Assembly (NCBI RefSeq): GCF_018138085.1
Contig: NZ_CP073105.1
Coordinates: 930,001-994,000, forward strand
Direction: 5' to 3'
Length of the DNA: 64,000 bases
From: Stutzerimonas stutzeri
GTDB taxonomy: Bacteria > Pseudomonadota > Gammaproteobacteria > Pseudomonadales > Pseudomonadaceae
Shown: positions 59,468 through 64,000 of the stretch, piece after piece
How positions within the stretch are numbered: position 1 is the first letter of the stretch
Layout of the letters: each line of letters opens with the position of its first letter
Made by a program: the position numbers and the translations under genes
The notes under the pieces: model-generated
Databases searched by the model: none
Told to the model about the DNA's origin: nothing
What the model saw: the letters and a program-made list of their open reading frames with translations, nothing else

Positions 59468-60661
59468 TTATTGAGGGGTTTTCTCTACCAGCGGCCGCAT
59501 GCCGACCTCGGCGGTCAGCGTCAACGGCTTGCCGTTGCGCAGAATGTCGATGTCGATCTTGTCGCCCGGTTGCACGCGGGCGACCTGGTTCATCGAGCTA
59601 CGACCATCGCTTGCCTGCTGACCATCGATGCTGAGGATCAGATCGCCTGGCCGCAGGCCGGCACGTTCAGCCGGGCCGTCTCGGTAGACGCCGGCGACGA
59701 CGATCCCGCCCCGGCCCGCCTGGCCGAACGATTCCGCCAGTTCCGGCGTGAGCGACTGTACTTCAACGCCGAGCCAGCCGCGAATCACCTGGCCGTGCTC
59801 GACGATGGATTTCATCACGTCCATCGCCAGCTTGACCGGAATCGCGAAGCCGATGCCCTGTGAACCGCCGGATTCGGAAATGATTGCTGTGTTGATGCCA
59901 ATCAGATGGCCTGCGGTATCGACGAGCGCACCGCCGGAGTTACCGCGGTTGATCGCCGCGTCCGTCTGGATGAAGTCTTCGTAGGTGTTGAGGCCCAGCT
60001 GGTTGCGGCCGGTTGCGCTGATGATGCCCATCGTCACGGTCTGGCCCACACCGAAAGGATTGCCGATGGCCAGCGTCACATCGCCGATGCGGATGCCATC
60101 CGAGCGGCCGATGGTAATGGCCGGCAAATCGGCAAGATCGATTTTCAGCACCGCAAGGTCGGTTTCCGGATCGCTGCCGATCACCCGGGCCAGGGTTTCC
60201 CTTCCGTCGCGCAGGGCCACGACGATCTGCTCGGCATTCGCCGTGACGTGGTTGTTGGTCAGCAGATAGCCTTCCGGGCTCATGATCACCGCCGAGCCCA
60301 GGCTGGATTCCATGCGGCGCTGACGGGGCAGGTTATCGCCATAGAATCGACGGAACAGCGGGTCATCCTTGAGCATCGGAGGCTGGCTGGAATTGTCGAT
60401 CACCTTGGTGGTGTAAAGATTGGCCACCGCAGGTGCCGCACTGCTCACCGCATTGGCGTAGGAGTAGGGGCCCTGCTGCGGTATGCCCACCAGTGGTGCT
60501 TGTCGCAGGCTGTATTCCGGCTCGGTGCTCAGGCCCACCAGGTGCGGGTAACGCTGAATGATCAGCAGGGCCACCAGCAGGCCCACCAGCAACGGCCAGC
60601 CAAGGAAACGCAGGGCATTGATCATCGCGATTGAGAATCCGGGTAGGTTGCGAAGGGCCAT
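59468..60661 (-). CDS. algW: Periplasmic envelope-stress protease AlgW (DegS type)
   Basis: About 397 residues, or 385 if the second ATG at 60625 is used. One N-terminal membrane anchor (FLGWPLLVGLLVALLII) is followed by a trypsin-like domain with histidine in LLTNNHVTA, aspartate in DPETDLAVL and serine in NRGNSGGAL. One C-terminal PDZ domain contains VYRDGPAERAGLRPGD. It cleaves anti-sigma MucA when misfolded outer-membrane proteins bind the PDZ. A TATAAT box lies just upstream and AAGGGG precedes the first ATG. Confidence 0.95.
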   Translation of the reverse strand: MALRNLPGFSIAMINALRFLGWPLLVGLLVALLIIQRYPHLVGLSTEPEYSLRQAPLVGIPQQGPYSYANAVSSAAPAVANLYTTKVIDNSSQPPMLKDDPLFRRFYGDNLPRQRRMESSLGSAVIMSPEGYLLTNNHVTANAEQIVVALRDGRETLARVIGSDPETDLAVLKIDLADLPAITIGRSDGIRIGDVTLAIGNPFGVGQTVTMGIISATGRNQLGLNTYEDFIQTDAAINRGNSGGALVDTAGHLIGINTAIISESGGSQGIGFAIPVKLAMDVMKSIVEHGQVIRGWLGVEVQSLTPELAESFGQAGRGGIVVAGVYRDGPAERAGLRPGDLILSIDGQQASDGRSSMNQVARVQPGDKIDIDILRNGKPLTLTAEVGMRPLVEKTPQ

Positions 60662-60681
60662 GACGCCCCTTAAGGTGCGGC

Positions 60682-60687
60682 ATTATA
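60682..60687 (-). promoter_or_regulatory. -10 element candidate of algW
   Basis: TATAAT on the minus strand, about 20 bases before the first algW ATG; CTGCAA 16 bases further upstream is a weak -35. Confidence 0.45.
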
Positions 60688-60829
60688 CGAAGCTGGCGGC
60701 GAATTGCAGCCTTGCCGATGGGGAATCTGCGACATGAGCGCAGGCTCCCGAACGGCCGTCGCGGCACAAGCGCGATCCGGATTGCGCCCGCCATCGCCAG
60801 CACCCATATGTTCCCGAGAGGATGTCTGA

Positions 60830-61588
60830 ATGGCCGTTGCGCTGACTACGTTGATCGAAGAAGCCGATCGCTACCTGAACTCCGCCAAGATTTCCGATTA
60901 CTGCCCGAACGGTTTGCAAGTGGAGGGGCGATCGCAGGTCGGCCGCATCGTCAGTGGCGTAACGGCCAGCCAGGCGCTGCTCGATGCAGCCGTCGAAGCG
61001 CAAGCCGACGTCGTGCTGGTGCACCATGGTTATTTCTGGAAGAACGAGGATCCGCGTGTGATCGGTATCAAGCAGCGTCGGTTGAAGACGCTGCTCACCC
61101 ACGACGTCAGCCTGCTTGCTTATCACCTGCCACTCGATGTGCACCCCGAGGTGGGTAACAACGTCCAGTTGGCTCGCATGCTCGGCCTGATCGTCGAGGG
61201 GCCGCTGGAGCCTGATAATCCGCGTTCGGTCGGCCTCGTCGGTTCGCTCGACACGCCGCTGGCACCGGCCGAGTTCATGCAGCGGATACGAACTGTGCTC
61301 GGCCGCGAACCGCTGATGATCGAAGGGAGCGGCCCTATCCGGCGTATCGCCTGGTGTACGGGCGGCGCCCAGGGTTATATCGGTCAGGCCATGTCAGCGG
61401 GCGTGGATGCCTATCTCACCGGAGAGGTGTCGGAACCCACCGTGCACATCGCGCGCGAAAACGGCTTGAGTTTCTTCGCGGCCGGGCACCATGCCACCGA
61501 GCGTTACGGCGTCCAGGCGCTGGGCGAGTACCTGGCGAAACGCTTCGCTGTCGAGCACCTGTTCATCGATTGCCCCAACCCGGCCTGA
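60830..61588 (+). CDS. Nif3-like dinuclear metal protein (YbgI)
   Basis: A 252-residue Nif3/YbgI protein. Metal histidines are visible in VLVHHGYFWKNE near the start and in FFAAGHHATERYGV near the end. It forms hexameric toroids; a GTP cyclohydrolase-like role has been proposed for some members, but the function is unsettled. It is divergent from algW and upstream of cysD. Confidence 0.92.
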   Translation: MAVALTTLIEEADRYLNSAKISDYCPNGLQVEGRSQVGRIVSGVTASQALLDAAVEAQADVVLVHHGYFWKNEDPRVIGIKQRRLKTLLTHDVSLLAYHLPLDVHPEVGNNVQLARMLGLIVEGPLEPDNPRSVGLVGSLDTPLAPAEFMQRIRTVLGREPLMIEGSGPIRRIAWCTGGAQGYIGQAMSAGVDAYLTGEVSEPTVHIARENGLSFFAAGHHATERYGVQALGEYLAKRFAVEHLFIDCPNPA

Positions 61589-61762
61589 CCTCATGAGCGC
61601 CCCGTGCGCGGGCATTCAACAGGAAACGGGTGCACTGCTGCGTCGGCATAAAGCTAGAGCATTTAGATCTAAAAGGCGGCCTGATTAGAATTTTGTGCCG
61701 TGGTAAAGTTGCGGCCTCGCTCCGGCCGTGCCGGCCGTCCACCTGCAAATTCGTGAGTAGCC

Positions 61763-62680
61763 ATGGTCGACAAACTGACGCATCTGAAACAGCTGGAGGC
61801 GGAAAGCATCCACATCATCCGTGAGGTGGCCGCCGAATTCGACAACCCGGTGATGCTTTATTCCATCGGCAAGGACTCGGCCGTGATGCTGCATCTGGCA
61901 CGCAAGGCCTTTTTTCCGGGGCGACTGCCTTTCCCGGTGATGCACGTCGATACCCGCTGGAAATTCCAGGAGATGTATCGCTTCCGCGAGAAGATGGTCA
62001 GCGAGATGGATCTGGACCTGATCACCCACATCAATCCGGACGGTGTCGCGCAGAATATCAACCCCTTCACCCATGGCAGCGCCAAGCACACCGATATCAT
62101 GAAGACCGAGGGCCTCAAGCAGGCGCTCGACAAGCATGGCTTCGATGCTGCCTTCGGCGGTGCACGGCGTGACGAAGAGAAGTCGCGCGCGAAAGAGCGC
62201 GTCTATTCCTTCCGCGACAGCAAGCACCGCTGGGACCCGAAGAACCAGCGTCCCGAACTGTGGAATGTCTACAACGGCAAGGTGAAGAAGGGCGAATCCA
62301 TCCGTGTCTTCCCGCTGTCGAACTGGACCGAGCTGGACATCTGGCAGTACATCTATCTGGAGCAGATTCCGATCGTGCCGCTGTACTTCGCCGCCGAGCG
62401 CGAGGTTATCGAGAAGAACGGCACCCTGATCATGATCGACGACGAGCGCATCCTCGAGCACCTCACCGATGAAGAAAAAGCGCGTATCGAGAAGCGCATG
62501 GTCCGTTTCCGCACCCTCGGCTGCTACCCGCTGACCGGTGCCGTCGAGTCCACCGCCACGAGCCTGCCGGAAATCATCCAGGAAATGCTCCTGACCCGTA
62601 CTTCCGAACGTCAGGGCCGTGTCATCGACCACGATGGCGCAGGGTCGATGGAAGAAAAGAAACGTCAGGGGTATTTCTAA
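61763..62680 (+). CDS. cysD: Sulfate adenylyltransferase subunit 2, CysD
   Basis: A 305-residue PP-loop ATP sulfurylase subunit (motif [18 protein letters not shown]), with the C-terminal region containing [16 protein letters not shown]. With CysN it makes adenosine phosphosulfate from sulfate. The 175 bases upstream are AT-richer and probably hold a CysB-activated promoter. The expected direct junction to cysN is interrupted by a four-helix-bundle gene. Confidence 0.97.
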   Translation: MVDKLTHLKQLEAESIHIIREVAAEFDNPVMLYSIGKDSAVMLHLARKAFFPGRLPFPVMHVDTRWKFQEMYRFREKMVSEMDLDLITHINPDGVAQNINPFTHGSAKHTDIMKTEGLKQALDKHGFDAAFGGARRDEEKSRAKERVYSFRDSKHRWDPKNQRPELWNVYNGKVKKGESIRVFPLSNWTELDIWQYIYLEQIPIVPLYFAAEREVIEKNGTLIMIDDERILEHLTDEEKARIEKRMVRFRTLGCYPLTGAVESTATSLPEIIQEMLLTRTSERQGRVIDHDGAGSMEEKKRQGYF

Positions 62681-62684
62681 ATAC

Positions 62685-63116
62685 CGCTGGAGGCTGAAAG
62701 CTTGAGGCTGAACGAATGGATTTCGAACGCCTGGATGTATGGAAACTGTCGGCGCGGCTTTCGGTTGATATATACCGGGAGCTGGCTAGTTGCCGGGATT
62801 TCGGATTCAAAGACCAGATCACGCGGTCAGGCCTGTCGGTTCCGAGCAATATTGCCGAGGGCATGACTCGGGATGGTGACAAGGAAAAACGCTATTTTCT
62901 GAGCATGGCGAAGGGTTCCTGCTCGGAGTTGCGCACTCAAATATATATAGGGGTTGAGGTGGGATTTATTTCCACTGAATGCGGGAACGACTGGATAAGA
63001 CGCAGCAAGCGAATTGCGGCGATGCTCTCCGGCCTGCTGAAGCTCCTCCAAAAGCAATAACCCAGGCCGGGACTGGAGGCTTTTTCGTCAAGCCTTCCAG
63101 CCTCAAGCCTCCAGCG
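62685..63116. repeat. Imperfect inverted repeats framing the insert between cysD and cysN
   Basis: The left arm has CGCTGGAGGCT (62685-62695), a 6-base GAAAGC insertion, then TTGAGGCT (to 62709). The right arm, 63099-63116, reads CGCTGGAGGCTTGAGGCT when reversed. The arms can pair as an 18-bp stem that would loop out the whole inserted gene. A second local hairpin (CTGGAGGCT at 63073 with AGCCTTCCAG at 63091) stands inside the right arm. Confidence 0.75.
62716..63060 (+). CDS. Four-helix-bundle protein (S23/IVP family) inserted in the cysDN operon
   Basis: A 114-residue protein of the four-helix-bundle family first seen as the intervening-sequence protein in 23S rRNA genes. It shows [19 protein letters not shown], the signature [16 protein letters not shown] and a C-terminal helix with [16 protein letters not shown]. 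The gene lies between cysD and cysN, has weak ribosome-binding context and contains an unusually AT-rich patch (AAATATATATAG at 62939). Relatives include the diversity-generating-retroelement protein Avd, but no reverse transcriptase is here. The function is unknown; nucleic-acid binding is inferred from the family. Confidence 0.88.
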   Translation: MDFERLDVWKLSARLSVDIYRELASCRDFGFKDQITRSGLSVPSNIAEGMTRDGDKEKRYFLSMAKGSCSELRTQIYIGVEVGFISTECGNDWIRRSKRIAAMLSGLLKLLQKQ

Positions 63117-63130
63117 ATAGAGAAGAAAGC

Positions 63131-64000
63131 ATGTCGCATAGTTCTGACCTAATTTCCGCCGACATCCTCGCGTACCTGGCCCAGCACGAGCGTAAGGAGC
63201 TGCTGCGCTTCCTCACCTGCGGCAACGTCGACGACGGCAAGAGCACCCTGATCGGGCGCCTGCTGCACGACTCGAAAATGATCTATGAAGATCATCTGGA
63301 AGCCATCACCCGCGATTCGAAAAAGTCCGGCACCACCGGCGATGACGTCGACCTCGCTTTGCTGGTCGACGGTCTGCAGGCCGAGCGTGAGCAGGGCATC
63401 ACCATCGATGTCGCCTACCGTTATTTCTCCACGGCCAAGCGCAAGTTCATCATCGCCGATACGCCCGGTCACGAGCAGTACACGCGCAACATGGCTACCG
63501 GTGCGTCCACCTGCGACCTGGCAATCATCCTCGTCGATGCCCGCTACGGTGTGCAGACCCAGACCAAGCGGCACAGCTTCATCACCTCGCTACTCGGCAT
63601 CAAGCACATCGTCGTGGCCATCAACAAAATGGACCTGATGGACTTCGATCAGTCCGTTTTCGAGGGCATCAAGGCCGACTACCTGGCCTTCGCCGAGCGC
63701 ATCGAGCTGCAACCCACGTCGCTGCATTTCGTGCCCATGTCCGCGCTCAAGGGAGACAACGTCGTCAACCGCTCCGAGCGCGCACCCTGGTACGAGGGGC
63801 AGTCGTTGATGGAGATCCTCGAGAGCGTCGAGATCGCCGGCGATCGCAACTTCGATGACCTGCGCTTCCCGGTGCAATACGTCAACCGCCCCAACCTCAA
63901 CTTCCGCGGCTTTGCCGGCACCCTGGCCAGTGGTGTGGTGCGCAAGGGCGACGAAGTCGTGGTACTGCCGTCTGGCAAGCGCAGCACGGTCAAGTCCATC
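63131..64000 (+). CDS. cysN: Sulfate adenylyltransferase subunit 1, CysN (3' truncated)
   Basis: The first 290 codons are visible and the frame is open at the window end. It is an EF-Tu-like GTPase: G1 [10 protein letters not shown]3 DTPGHEQY and G4 NKMDLMD. Its GTP hydrolysis drives the CysD reaction. In pseudomonads CysN is usually fused to an APS kinase (CysNC), but the C-terminus is not visible. The ATG at 63131 lies 70 bases after the four-helix-bundle gene and has only a weak purine-rich ribosome site (AGAGAAGAAAG). Confidence 0.96.
   Translation, partial: MSHSSDLISADILAYLAQHERKELLRFLTCGNVDDGKSTLIGRLLHDSKMIYEDHLEAITRDSKKSGTTGDDVDLALLVDGLQAEREQGITIDVAYRYFSTAKRKFIIADTPGHEQYTRNMATGASTCDLAIILVDARYGVQTQTKRHSFITSLLGIKHIVVAINKMDLMDFDQSVFEGIKADYLAFAERIELQPTSLHFVPMSALKGDNVVNRSERAPWYEGQSLMEILESVEIAGDRNFDDLRFPVQYVNRPNLNFRGFAGTLASGVVRKGDEVVVLPSGKRSTVKSI

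Noticed and set aside
59930..59960. Arginine before the catalytic GNSGG in AlgW as a possible defect
   Set aside because: DegP-type proteases have the same NRGNSGG sequence, so it is a normal variant.
62716..63060. Diversity-generating retroelement
   Set aside because: The four-helix-bundle protein is related to Avd, but there is no reverse transcriptase, template repeat or variable repeat in the visible sequence.

Overview
The window is a GC-rich chromosomal segment from a gammaproteobacterium of the Pseudomonas lineage, most likely the Pseudomonas stutzeri (Stutzerimonas) group. The evidence is gene content and order: gatCAB/mreBCD/maf/rng/yhdP/tldD, then ptsO-rapZ-ptsN-hpf-rpoN-lptBAC-kdsCD-mlaFEDCB-ibaG-murA-hisGDC-algW-cysDN. 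This is the conserved backbone order I recall from pseudomonads. The species is inferred, not proved. No rRNA, tRNA, complete insertion sequence, prophage or CRISPR array was seen.

Layout. 1-4.5 kb: 3' part of the fructose PTS operon (fruB EI domain, fruK, fruA) with a terminator. 4.5-6.9 kb: membrane-bound PQQ glucose dehydrogenase (gcd). 6.9-8.3 kb: accessory pocket with a 141-bp tandem repeat built on CCCTCTCCCC/GGGGAGAGGG palindromes, a DUF559 endonuclease-like gene and a small exported protein. 8.3-11.6 kb: prfC and speC. 11.6-19.6 kb: iron-acquisition locus, with a Sel1 protein, piuC and a piuA-like TonB receptor behind a probable Fur site, then an operon of PepSY-TM protein, DUF2271, DUF4198 and a flavodoxin/NADPH-type reductase. 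19.8-26.4 kb: SIMPL protein, RoxSR/RegBA-type redox two-component system, AEC transporter, two tandem Ca2+/Na+ antiporters and an RlpA-like lipoprotein. 26.5-43.3 kb: gatCAB, mreBCD, maf, rng, yhdP, a nitrilase-fold amidase, tldD, yjgA and pmbA. 43.3-54.6 kb: nitrogen-PTS/sigma-54 cluster, Lpt and Kdo genes, mla lipid-transport operon, psiE and ibaG. 54.7-64 kb: murA, hisGDC, algW, a Nif3-family gene, cysD, an inserted four-helix-bundle gene, and the 5' part of cysN, cut by the window end.

Functionally, much of the window is cell-envelope biology: rod shape (MreBCD), peptidoglycan precursors (MurA), LPS core sugar and transport (KdsCD, LptABC), outer-membrane lipid asymmetry (Mla), envelope stress (AlgW), with the sigma-54/PTS-Ntr regulatory cluster in the middle.

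The parts most worth a second look are: (1) the four-helix-bundle cassette splitting cysD from cysN, flanked by imperfect inverted repeats; (2) the repeat/DUF559 pocket, where the gene's stop codon lies inside the repeat; (3) the four-gene ferric-reduction module beside piuA/piuC; and (4) mreC, which has no ATG/GTG/TTG at its conserved start but has an ATC codon well placed behind a Shine-Dalgarno sequence. Starts were chosen by Shine-Dalgarno spacing and remembered family lengths; no database search was possible.
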